From Streptomyces sp. NBC_00193 (GTDB lineage Bacteria; Actinomycetota; Actinomycetes; Streptomycetales; Streptomycetaceae), in contig NZ_JAPEMM010000002.1 of the NCBI RefSeq assembly GCF_026342735.1, forward strand, positions 930,001-994,000: a stretch of DNA of 64,000 nucleotides, read 5' to 3'. The position numbers and the translations under genes are program-made. The stretch's first letter is position 1. Every line of letters begins with the position of its first letter. A model generated the notes under the pieces. The model was not told the origin of the DNA, did no database searches, and worked only from the letters and a program-made list of their open reading frames with translations. Below are positions 54,589 to 61,930 of this stretch, in pieces.

Positions 54589-55142
54589 TGGTGGTCGGGC
54601 ACGTACTTGTAGCCCACGCGCCGCACCGTGGAGATGCGGCCCCGGTAGGCGGGGCCGAGCTTGCGGCGCAGCCGGGCCACGTGGACGTCGACGGTACGGC
54701 CGTCGCCGACGTGCCCGTATCCCCAGATGCCCGAGATGAGCGCGTCCCGGGTGTGGACCGTGTGCGGGTGGGCCACGAAGTGGGACAGGAGGTCGAACTC
54801 CAGGTAGGTCAGCTCCAGTTCACGCCCGGCGAGCTCGGCCAGCCGGCGTTCGCGGTCGATCCGGATGGCGTCGTCGGCGTGTACGGGCGCGAGGGGGGAG
54901 GCCTGTTCCCGATCGAGGGCCCGCGGCGTCCCGGGATCGAGGGGATGAACCTCCGGGCGCACACCGTGCGATGCCATCACCTCCACCGGGTCCACGTTCG
55001 CCGGCAGGAACACGAGGTATCCGACGCGGCCGCCGGCCGTTCCGTGGGCGGGGAGGACGGTCGGGCGGTCACCGACCAACTGGAGTCGGGAGGCCGGGGA
55101 ACGGCGCGGCGGGGTGGCGGGCGCGGGGAGTGCGGTGGTCAC
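54585..55142 (-). CDS. Winged-helix regulator with OmpR-type domain, no receiver
   Basis: Residues about 100-185 form a Trans_reg_C domain (LTYLEFDLLSHFVAHPHTVH, DALISGIWGYGHVGDGRTVD, VHVARLRRKLG, RVGYKYV). The N-terminal 95 residues do not form a receiver: there is no phosphorylatable Asp pattern, and part is Pro-rich and disordered. Activity is therefore not controlled by a histidine kinase. Pairing with the ATPase encoded next is suggestive of a sensor role for the ATPase (inference). GTG 55142 follows GAAGGGG. Confidence 0.83.
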   Translation of the reverse strand: MTTALPAPATPPRRSPASRLQLVGDRPTVLPAHGTAGGRVGYLVFLPANVDPVEVMASHGVRPEVHPLDPGTPRALDREQASPLAPVHADDAIRIDRERRLAELAGRELELTYLEFDLLSHFVAHPHTVHTRDALISGIWGYGHVGDGRTVDVHVARLRRKLGPAYRGRISTVRRVGYKYVPDHQ

Positions 55143-55417
55143 GATGAGCCCCTTCGGCTGCTCGGAGTGAACTACGGATGCCGGGTGTTCGGCCACGACG
55201 ACAGGGCATGGCGGATCCGCGGAAGACCCATGACGGATCGGACCGTGAGAGCGGGCACGCCGTACGCGCGGCGGACCCCAGGTGTCAGCGGTTCAGCGCG
55301 GGAGGCGCAAAGGGCCCGGTGCCACGAGAACCGCTGCCAGGAGCAGGGGAAGGCCCAGCGGGAGAAGCGGCGGCCGGATCGCCTGCGCGCTAGGGGAAAC
55401 GCCCTGTCGGAGGAGCC

Positions 55418-55501
55418 CTAGAAGGGTCGGCAGGCGGCGCTGGCGACGAGACGGAAGTCAACGTGCCTGCGGCGTACGAGCAACGGCTGCGACGGGGACA
55501 T
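55418..55501 (-). CDS. Leader peptide, cysteine type (copy 1)
   Basis: A 27-residue frame ends VRRRHVDFRLVASAACRPF. It shares R-R-H-V-D-x-x3-A-S-A-x-C with the two leaders at 57831 and 63301 and with small Streptomyces peptides annotated as putative leader peptides ahead of sulfur genes. A dyad of the Rrf2-type lies 40-62 bp upstream of its ATG. No sulfur gene follows on this strand: the next gene is the winged-helix regulator 276 bp away, so its original partner may be lost. After the peptide a hydrophobic run (LLPLGLPLLLAAVLVAP) is encoded, ending at 55293, which could be a remnant. Confidence 0.6.
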   Translation of the reverse strand: MSPSQPLLVRRRHVDFRLVASAACRPF

Positions 55502-55540
55502 GCGTCCATCGTGAAGTGCTCGACGGGCCCGCGTCAAGGC

Positions 55541-55563
55541 TTCCCTATTGATTACATAGGAAA
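55541..55563. promoter_or_regulatory. Rrf2-type dyad, site A
   Basis: TTCCCTAT (55541-55548) and ATAGGAAA (55556-55563) pair at seven of eight positions around a 7-bp centre. It is the most symmetric of four sites in the region and lies upstream of leader copy 1 on the minus strand. Confidence 0.68.
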
Positions 55564-55620
55564 TACCCAAAGGCCCCTTGAGCCTGCGCCATCTCCCATG
55601 GCGAGACGGCACTGTCCGCC

Positions 55621-55684
55621 ATGCGGTCACGCACTTGCCGAGAAGGCCGCTTCGGGCAAGTATCCCTATCAATCCGATGGGAAA
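55621..55684 (+). promoter_or_regulatory. Promoter/operator module B ahead of the SfnB-like gene
   Basis: ATGCGGTC (55621-55628), -35 TTGCCG (55635-55640), exactly 17 bp, -10 AAGTAT (55658-55663), then the dyad TCCCTAT-N7-ATGGGAAA starting at the last base of the -10 (55663-55684). The same spacing is found in modules C and D. Confidence 0.7.
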
Positions 55685-55776
55685 AGTGGGGATACGGCGA
55701 AGCACGGTCCGGGCGCCTCCCGCGCCACCCAGCGAGCAACCGGCCGAAACCCCAACTACGTTCCGGAGTAGTCGAC

Positions 55777-55854
55777 ATGACCACCGCCGCCCCCCATGGC
55801 ACCGCTGTCCGCCCAGACCCAGCGCCACACAGCGACGCCCGGGCGTGTCGGTGA
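55777..55854 (+). CDS. Upstream ORF overlapping the SfnB-like gene
   Basis: ATG 55777 has a good ribosome site (GGAG ten bases upstream) and opens a 25-codon frame ending DARACR. Its stop overlaps the GTG of the SfnB-like gene (GTGA). Either it is a translated leader coupled to the enzyme gene, or the enzyme's true N-terminus has been split by a frameshift; both readings fit the sequence. Confidence 0.45.
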   Translation: MTTAAPHGTAVRPDPAPHSDARACR

Positions 55855-57065
55855 CTCCCGTGCCGACGACACCGAGCACGGTCGGCCGCCGGTCCGCCGA
55901 CGAGCAGCGCCGGGCGGCACTCCTGCGCACCGCCCACGACGTGGCGGACGACCTCGCCGCGGACGCCATCTTCCGCGACCGGGCGGGCAGGCCGCCGTCC
56001 GACGAGGTGGCCCGACTGCGGGAGGCCGGCCTGCTGGCCGCCCTCACCCCGCCGGGGCCGGGCCGGGGAACGGACTGGCGTACCGGATGCACCGTCATAC
56101 GGAAGCTCTCCGCGGCGGACAGCTCCGTCGGCGACGTACTCGCCCGCCACTACGTGCACGCGTGGAGCGGGCGCTTCTACGCGAGCCACGACCACGCGAC
56201 CGCCGTCGAAGAGGAGTCGGTGCGCGAGCAGTGGCTGTGGACCGGCGCCACCCGCACTCCGGCACCCGATGACGACACCGGCGGACCGGACCTCACGCTG
56301 CAGCCCCGCAACACCGGCTACGTGCTGAGCGGGAGCCGCTTCGTGGATACGGCGGTGGCCGTCGCCGACCAGATCGTGGTCGACGCCGTCTGCGCGGTGA
56401 CCGGTGACGTCCTGGTCGTACGGATCCCACCCGGCGTTCCGCGCATGACCATCGAACCCGCCCACGACCGCCTCGGGCAGCGCGTGGTCGGCGCCGGCGA
56501 GGTGGCCTTCGACCGGGTCACCGTCACGCCCGGCCAGGTGCTGGGCCGCCGCCCGTACGACGAGGAGCCGGCCGCCCCCTTCACCTCGCTCGCCGATCCG
56601 GCGCTCCGGCTGGCCCTGTGCCACGTCGGCCTCGGGATCGTCGAGGGCGCCCTCACCGAAGCACGCGACCTCAGCAGGGGCGGTCACGCATACCGACTGC
56701 CCGGCGCGGACCCGGACCTCTTCCTGACGTACGGGGAACTCGCCTCCGCCGCCCAGACGGCCACCGCCGTGGTCGACCGCGCCACCGAGGTGATGGCGCA
56801 GGCCCTCGACACGGGTGCGCAGCTCGACGCCGAGGAACCCGCGGGCATCGCCGCCCTGGTCGCCACGGCCGAGACGGTGACGTCGAAGGCCGCCCTGCAC
56901 GTCACGGCGCGCGTGCTGGAACTCGCCGATGCTCCCGGTCTGGACCGCTTCTGGCGCAACGCCCGCATCCTGACGGCCCACCACCCAGCCGCGCACCGCC
57001 TGCGCTCCATCGGCGAGCACTACCTCAACGGCTCCCACCGTGCGGTGGCGGCGGCCTTCCACTGA
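55851..57065 (+). CDS. Acyl-CoA-dehydrogenase-like flavoprotein (SfnB/DszC sulfur-acquisition type)
   Basis: The 404-residue protein has the three-domain acyl-CoA dehydrogenase layout. It lacks the usual catalytic Glu context and resembles FMN-dependent SfnB/DszC monooxygenases that oxidise organosulfur compounds (VARLREAGLLAALTPPGPGR, ADSSVGDVLARHYVHAWSGR, GAGEVAFDRVTVTPGQVLGR, HYLNGSHRAVAAAFH). It probably frees sulfur from sulfones or sulfonates under starvation; module B, with the same dyad as the binding-protein genes, supports this. GTG 55851 is chosen as the first start in this frame before the conserved region, though it has no clear ribosome site. Confidence 0.78.
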   Translation: MTPVPTTPSTVGRRSADEQRRAALLRTAHDVADDLAADAIFRDRAGRPPSDEVARLREAGLLAALTPPGPGRGTDWRTGCTVIRKLSAADSSVGDVLARHYVHAWSGRFYASHDHATAVEEESVREQWLWTGATRTPAPDDDTGGPDLTLQPRNTGYVLSGSRFVDTAVAVADQIVVDAVCAVTGDVLVVRIPPGVPRMTIEPAHDRLGQRVVGAGEVAFDRVTVTPGQVLGRRPYDEEPAAPFTSLADPALRLALCHVGLGIVEGALTEARDLSRGGHAYRLPGADPDLFLTYGELASAAQTATAVVDRATEVMAQALDTGAQLDAEEPAGIAALVATAETVTSKAALHVTARVLELADAPGLDRFWRNARILTAHHPAAHRLRSIGEHYLNGSHRAVAAAFH

Positions 57066-57104
57066 CACGGGGCACCGCGCGGGTGACACGGGGCACTGCG
57101 CGGG
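57063..57104. repeat. 21-bp tandem duplication
   Basis: Two copies of TGACACGGGGCACYGCGCGGG (57063-57083 and 57084-57104) differ at one base. The first begins at the stop codon of the SfnB-like gene. Confidence 0.85.
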
Positions 57105-57118
57105 GTGCGGATCCCCGG

Positions 57119-57150
57119 CCGCGGGGCGGGTGCTCGTACCCGCCCCGCGG
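57119..57150. terminator. Perfect 13-bp hairpin between SfnB-like and Rrf2 genes
   Basis: 57119-57131 pairs with 57138-57150 without mismatch around loop GCTCGT. The core is CGGGGCGGGT / ACCCGCCCCG. It should end the SfnB-like transcript. Confidence 0.82.
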
Positions 57151-57204
57151 GCGGCGGCGCACCCGCGGCGGACGCCGGGCGCCGGCATGCGGGATAATGG
57201 CAGC

Positions 57205-57663
57205 ATGCGGATCTCAGCCAGGGCGGACTACGCGGTACGTGCCGCACTGCAGCTTGCCGCGTCGCAGGACGCCGGGCCACTGAAGGCCGAGATGATCGCC
57301 GACGCCCAGGACATCCCGCACAAGTTCCTCGAAGGCATCCTGAACGACATGCGCCGCGGCGGTCTCGTACTGAGCCAGCGCGGCGGCAACGGCGGCTACT
57401 GGCTGGCCAAGCCCGCCCAGTCCATCAGCATCGCGGACGTCATCCGCGTCGTGGACGGGCCGCTCGTCTCGGTGCGCGGGGTCCGCCCTCCCGATCTGAC
57501 GTACACCGGCCCCGCGCAGGCTCTCCTCCCCCTGTGGATCGCACTTCGGGCCAACGTCCGCGAGATCCTCGACGGCGTGACCCTGGCGGACGTCGCGTCG
57601 TCCGATCTGCCCCCCGACGTGTCCGCCCTGTCCCGGACCCCGGACGCCTGGACCAATCCCTAA
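57205..57663 (+). CDS. Rrf2-family transcriptional regulator, CymR-like
   Basis: The 152-residue protein starts MRISARADYAVRAALQLAAS and continues with the Rrf2 winged helix (IADAQDIPHKFLEGILNDMR, GLVLSQRGGNGGYWLAKP). It lacks the three-cysteine cluster that binds Fe-S in IscR/NsrR, having no cysteine at all, so it is more like CymR, which senses cysteine supply through CysK. It is the best candidate for binding the four dyads in this region. GATAAT at 57193-57198, seven bases before the ATG and with no ribosome site, suggests a leaderless transcript. Confidence 0.86.
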   Translation: MRISARADYAVRAALQLAASQDAGPLKAEMIADAQDIPHKFLEGILNDMRRGGLVLSQRGGNGGYWLAKPAQSISIADVIRVVDGPLVSVRGVRPPDLTYTGPAQALLPLWIALRANVREILDGVTLADVASSDLPPDVSALSRTPDAWTNP

Positions 57664-57740
57664 GGCTTCCCCTTCCTCTCCCCCCTCCCTAGCCCCTCCC
57701 CACCTGCGGTTTCTCACATTTCGATATGTAACCGTCCAGG

Positions 57741-57804
57741 ATGTGGTCAGCATCTTGGGGCGCGTCTTCCTGTCTGCCAATATGCCTACCAACCAGGTGG
57801 GAAA
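57741..57804 (+). promoter_or_regulatory. Promoter/operator module C ahead of leader 2 and the SsuA-like gene
   Basis: ATGTGGTC (57741-57748), -35 TTGGGG (57755-57760), 17 bp, -10 CAATAT (57778-57783), then TGCCTAC-N7-GTGGGAAA (57783-57804). Leader copy 2 starts 26 bp after the dyad. Bases 57664-57740 hold a C/T-rich stretch and no gene. Confidence 0.74.
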
Positions 57805-57830
57805 ACTAGGAATCAGGGGGTGAGACGACC

Positions 57831-57929
57831 GTGCAGACAGAGCAGCGCGCCGGCCGGATCCCGCCCCTGACCTCCCGCCGGCACATCGACCTGGCCCGTA
57901 CGTCCAGCGCCATCTGTCAGCCTTCCTGA
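57831..57929 (+). CDS. Leader peptide, cysteine type (copy 2)
   Basis: A GTG-initiated 32-codon frame ends LTSRRHIDLARTSSAICQPS. GGGGG lies about 10 bp upstream. It precedes the SsuA-like gene by 244 bp of non-coding sequence with strong hairpins. Cys near the C-terminus, together with the sulfur genes, suggests that stalling on scarce cysteinyl-tRNA, or a similar event, tunes downstream expression. The family is known as Streptomyces putative leader peptides; the mechanism here is inferred. Confidence 0.75.
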   Translation: MQTEQRAGRIPPLTSRRHIDLARTSSAICQPS

Positions 57930-57937
57930 CACCGGCC

Positions 57938-58019
57938 GCAGGGCCCGGTACCCCGAGCAGGGCCCTGCCGGGTCGCTGAGCAGCCCCGCGCCGTCGGCCG
58001 GACCGGCCCCTCGGCCGAC
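57938..58019 (+). promoter_or_regulatory. Attenuator-like hairpins after leader 2
   Basis: GCAGGGCCC (57938-57946) pairs with GGGCCCTGC (57960-57968), and GTCGGCCG (57993-58000) with CGGCCGAC (58012-58019). Both stems are perfect and lie just after the leader stop. No alternative antiterminator could be proven by eye. The remaining sequence to 58173 is pyrimidine-rich. Confidence 0.45.
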
Positions 58020-58173
58020 ATCACCGCCCGCACGCTCCAGTGATCCCGCCGCCCACGGCCGGGAGCCACTGCCGCGCGTGCCGACGGCTCCGCGTCGCCG
58101 TCTCCGTACCGCCTCTTCCCCGTACTTCCCCTATCGGTACCTCCCCGACCGTCACCCGTGAAAGGACACCTCC

Positions 58174-59283
58174 GTGTCTGCCGCAAGACCGCTCACCACC
58201 CTGCGTGCCGTCGCCTTGACCGCTGCACTCCCCCTGCTGCTCACCGCCTGCGGCTACGGTTCCGAGGCCGAGAAGGACGACGCTCCGAAGGCGAACGTGG
58301 CCGCCGACGCCAAGAAGCTGTCGGCCTCCGAGGTCCGCATCGGCTACTTCCCGAACCTGACCCACGCCACCGCGCTGGTCGGTCTCCAGGAAGGCCTGAT
58401 CGCCAAGGAACTCGGTGCCACCGCGATCAAGCCGCAGGCCTTCAACGCCGGTCCGTCCGAGATCGAAGCCCTCAACGGCGGCTCTCTCGACATCGGCTTC
58501 ATCGGCCCCTCCCCCTCGATCAACGCCTACGTGAAGTCCAAGGGCTCCAACCTGCGGATCATCTCCGGCTCCGCCTCCGGCGGCGTGAAGCTGGTCGTGA
58601 ACCCGGCGAAGATCAAGACCCTGGACGACCTCAAGGGCAAGAACATCGCGACCCCGCAGAAGGGCAACACGCAGGACGTCGCGTTCCTCAACTGGATCTC
58701 GGAGAAGGGCTGGAAGGTCGACCCGGAGTCCGGCAAGGGTGACGTCTCCGTCGTCCGTACGGACAACAAGGTCACCCCGGACGCCTTCAAGTCCGGCTCC
58801 ATCGACGGCGCCTGGGTGCCGGAGCCGACCGCCTCCAAGCTCGTCTCCGACGGCGGCACCGTCCTCCTCGACGAGACCGCCCTGTGGCCCGACAAGAAGT
58901 TCGTGATCACGAACATCATCGTGTCGCAGAAGTTCCTCAAGGAGCACGCGGACGTCGTCGAGGCCGTGCTCACCGGCACCGTCAAGACCAACGAGTGGAT
59001 CAACGCCAACCCCGACAAGGCCAAGGCCTCCGCGAACGCGAAGCTGGCCGCCGAAGGCGGCAAGCCCCTCGACGCCAAGATCATCGACCCGGCCTGGCCC
59101 AGCATCCTCATCACCGACGACCCGCTCGCCGCAACGCTGAAGACCCAGGCGGAGTGGGCCGTCGAGGCCAAGCTCATCGAGCAGCCCGACCTCAACGGCA
59201 TCTACGACCTCAAGCTCCTCAACAAGGTCCTCAAGGCAGCGGGCAAGCCCGAAGTCTCCGACGCCGGCCTCGGCGCCAAGTAA
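58174..59283 (+). CDS. SsuA-like sulfonate/sulfate-ester-binding lipoprotein
   Basis: The 369-residue protein has a lipoprotein signal ending LLTAC (Cys26) and a binding domain of the SsuA/TauA (NMT1-like) type: LSASEVRIGYFPNLTHATAL, GGSLDIGFIGPSPSINAYVK, IATPQKGNTQDVAFLNW and GAWVPEPTASKLV. It should capture alkanesulfonates or sulfate esters. No permease or ATPase follows it here, so it must share a membrane complex encoded elsewhere. A second gene, nearly identical in its first 85 residues, starts at 63753. The following sulfatase gene fits the theme. Confidence 0.86.
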   Translation: MSAARPLTTLRAVALTAALPLLLTACGYGSEAEKDDAPKANVAADAKKLSASEVRIGYFPNLTHATALVGLQEGLIAKELGATAIKPQAFNAGPSEIEALNGGSLDIGFIGPSPSINAYVKSKGSNLRIISGSASGGVKLVVNPAKIKTLDDLKGKNIATPQKGNTQDVAFLNWISEKGWKVDPESGKGDVSVVRTDNKVTPDAFKSGSIDGAWVPEPTASKLVSDGGTVLLDETALWPDKKFVITNIIVSQKFLKEHADVVEAVLTGTVKTNEWINANPDKAKASANAKLAAEGGKPLDAKIIDPAWPSILITDDPLAATLKTQAEWAVEAKLIEQPDLNGIYDLKLLNKVLKAAGKPEVSDAGLGAK

Positions 59284-59294
59284 CACACGCTCTG

Positions 59295-59332
59295 CGGTGC
59301 GACGGCAGTCCTACCGGACCGCCGTCGCACCG
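59295..59332 (+). terminator. Strong terminator hairpin after the SsuA-like gene
   Basis: A 12-bp perfect stem (59295-59306 with 59321-59332, core GGTGCGACGGC / GCCGTCGCACC) encloses a second short stem GTCC/GGAC with loop TACC. It follows the stop codon by 12 bp and separates this gene from the sulfatase. Bases 59333-59475 hold nothing recognisable. Confidence 0.85.
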
Positions 59333-59475
59333 GCGTTCGCGCCGACGCCGTTCGGTGGAACGGCTGGACACGGTCGGCGTTCCCGACCCCGGACGGCTCT
59401 ACGGCGGCACGGTCGCCGAAGACGGACCCACCGAGCAGGCGCTCGCCCGCCCTCCGTCTCGAAGGAGCTGCACCC

Positions 59476-61857
59476 GTGACCAGCCCGACCGCCCCCACGT
59501 CTCCCGCCGCCCCGGCCTCCGCCGCCGCCACTGCCTCCGCCACCCCGAACCGTCGTGATCCCTACGACGGCTTCGCCGGGCGGGTGAGCCGTACCTTCAC
59601 CGAGTCCGCGCCGGACTGGCAGCCACCGCGCCGGCCCGCGGACCGCGCCCCGAACGTGGTCGTGGTCCTCGTCGACGACATGGGCTACAGCGACATCGGC
59701 CCCTTCGGCTCGGAGGTCCCCACCCCCGTACTCGACGAACTGGCCGAGGGCGGTCTTCGCCTGGCCAACTACCACACCATGCCGCTGTGTTCGCCTGCCC
59801 GCGCCACGCTGCTCACGGGTCTCAACCCGCACCGCGTCGGGTACGCGACGGTCGCCAACTTCGACCCCGGTTTCCCCGGCTACGGCATGGAGGTCGGCGA
59901 GGACATCCCCACCCTGGCCGAGCTCCTGCACGATGCGGGCTACGCCACCTACGCCGTCGGCAAGTGGCACCTGACCCGCGACTCGGCCTCCAACGCCGCC
60001 GACGACCGGCGCAGCTGGCCCCTGCAGAAGGGCTTCGACCAGTACTACGGCGTGCTGGAGGGCCTGACCAGCCTCTTCCATCCGCACCAACTGGTTCGTG
60101 ACAACAGCCCGTTGGACATCGACGAGCTACCCGACGGCTATTACTACACCGACGACGTCACCGACCAGGCCATCTCGATGGTGAAGTCGCTCCGGGCACA
60201 CGACCCCGACAAGCCGTTCTTCCTCTACGTGGCGCACAACGCCGTCCACGGCCCCCTCCAGGCGAAGCCCGCGGACATCGCACGTCAGCGCGGGCGCTAC
60301 GACGGCGGCTGGGACGCCCTTCGCCGGACCCGCTTCGCCCGCCAGATCGCCGACGGCCTCTTCCCCGAGGGGACCGCCCTGCCGGACCGCAACTCCGAGG
60401 CGGGCTTCGACGTGGGCCCCTGGGACGAGCTGACGCCCGAGCAACAGCGCCGCTACGCCCGCTACATGGAGGTGTACGCGGCGATGGTCGACAACATCGA
60501 CCAGAACCTCGGCCGGCTCACCGAAACCCTGCGCGCGCTCGGCGAACTCGACAACACCATCATCGTCTTCACCTCCGACAACGGCGGAACCGGAGAAGGC
60601 GGCGCCGAGGGCACGCGCAGCTACTTCAGCCGCTTCGTCCCCCAGCCCGTACCGGACGACTGGAACGCGGACGTGGACCGGGACACCGAGCTCATCGGCG
60701 GCCCGCAGAGCCTGGTGCACTACCCGCGCGGCTGGGGCATGGCCTCCAACACCCCCTTCCGGCTCTACAAGGGCCAGACCTACGCGGGCGGCGTGCGGGT
60801 GCCGTTCGTCATCTCCTGGCCCGCGGGCCTGCGCCGGACCGACGGCGATTCCGGGGTCCGGCAGCAGTACCAGTACGTCACCGACATCACCCCCACCCTC
60901 CTGGAGCTCACGGGCGTACGGCGCCCGGAGCTGTGGCGCTCTCGGCCGGCCCAGGACCTGGACGGCGTCAGCTTCGCCCCCGTGCTGCACGACGGGCGGG
61001 CCCCCAGCGCCCACACCGAGCAGTACTGCGAGATGTCGGGCAACCGCAGCTACTACCGCGACGGCTGGAAGCTGGTCACCCTGCACCGCCCCGGGGCACC
61101 GTACGACGACGGCGAATGGGCGCTGTACGACCTGCGCACCGACCCGACCGAAACCCTGGACGTCGCCCGGGACCACCCGGAAGTGGTGAAGGAGCTGGCG
61201 GCGGCCTGGGAGTCGGCGGCCTGGCTCAACGGCGTCTTCCCCCTCGCCGACGGCAGCGGCGCACTCGCCCGGCGCAACCCCGCCGAGGAGCGCTTCCACC
61301 GCCCCCTCACCCTGCTGGCGGGCACGCCCGAGCTGGAGCGCTACCGCTCCTCCCGGCTCATCTCCTTCCGTTCCTTCGACGTCACCGTCGAGCTCGACGA
61401 ACACGCCGCCTCGGACCAGGGCGTACTGGTCTCGCACGGCGACCAGGGCGGCGGCTACAGCCTGTACGTGGAGGACGGGCGGCTGCGGTTCGCCTACAAC
61501 GAGTACGGAGAACTGCACGAGACCGACGGCGGCCCGCTGCCCGCGGGCCGCCGGACGATCACCCTCTCGGCCGAGGCGGTGGAGGGCCTGCGCTGGGAGT
61601 TCCGCATCCTGCTCGACGGTGTGGAGACCGGCCGGTCGACCAGCGTGCACCAGCTCATCGGCATGGCTCCGCTGCAGGGCATCAGCGTGGGCGTGGACCG
61701 CAGGTCCCCGGTCTCCTGGCCGGTCTACGAACGCCACCGCAGCTTCCGATACACGGGTGGCCTGCGCTCGGTGACCTACGCCCCCGGTCCGCAAGCGCCC
61801 TACGATCCGGCGCGCGTGGCCCGCGCCCTGCGGGAGGCGGCCGCCGCCTTCGAGTGA
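59476..61857 (+). CDS. Arylsulfatase, type I (formylglycine)
   Basis: The 793-residue sulfatase has VVVLVDDMGYSDIGPFG (metal Asp pair), the formylglycine site Cys105 in LCSPARATLLTG, KWHL and FTSDNGGTGEGG with the remaining metal ligands. A C-terminal jelly-roll-like domain (about residues 600-790) is extra to the catalytic core and may bind substrate. No signal peptide is present. It needs a formylglycine-generating enzyme encoded elsewhere. It releases sulfate from esters, completing a sulfur-scavenging set. GTG 59476 follows GGAG. Confidence 0.9.
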   Translation: MTSPTAPTSPAAPASAAATASATPNRRDPYDGFAGRVSRTFTESAPDWQPPRRPADRAPNVVVVLVDDMGYSDIGPFGSEVPTPVLDELAEGGLRLANYHTMPLCSPARATLLTGLNPHRVGYATVANFDPGFPGYGMEVGEDIPTLAELLHDAGYATYAVGKWHLTRDSASNAADDRRSWPLQKGFDQYYGVLEGLTSLFHPHQLVRDNSPLDIDELPDGYYYTDDVTDQAISMVKSLRAHDPDKPFFLYVAHNAVHGPLQAKPADIARQRGRYDGGWDALRRTRFARQIADGLFPEGTALPDRNSEAGFDVGPWDELTPEQQRRYARYMEVYAAMVDNIDQNLGRLTETLRALGELDNTIIVFTSDNGGTGEGGAEGTRSYFSRFVPQPVPDDWNADVDRDTELIGGPQSLVHYPRGWGMASNTPFRLYKGQTYAGGVRVPFVISWPAGLRRTDGDSGVRQQYQYVTDITPTLLELTGVRRPELWRSRPAQDLDGVSFAPVLHDGRAPSAHTEQYCEMSGNRSYYRDGWKLVTLHRPGAPYDDGEWALYDLRTDPTETLDVARDHPEVVKELAAAWESAAWLNGVFPLADGSGALARRNPAEERFHRPLTLLAGTPELERYRSSRLISFRSFDVTVELDEHAASDQGVLVSHGDQGGGYSLYVEDGRLRFAYNEYGELHETDGGPLPAGRRTITLSAEAVEGLRWEFRILLDGVETGRSTSVHQLIGMAPLQGISVGVDRRSPVSWPVYERHRSFRYTGGLRSVTYAPGPQAPYDPARVARALREAAAAFE

Positions 61858-61889
61858 GGACGCGGAGCGGTTGTCCCGTGGCTCGGGAT

Positions 61890-61925
61890 GCGGACGGTGC
61901 GGACGGTGCGGACGGTGCGGACGGT
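61890..61925. repeat. Four tandem 9-bp repeats
   Basis: GCGGACGGT is repeated exactly four times between the stops of the sulfatase and the convergent MFS gene, followed by a partial unit. Confidence 0.9.
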
Positions 61926-61930
61926 GCGGC

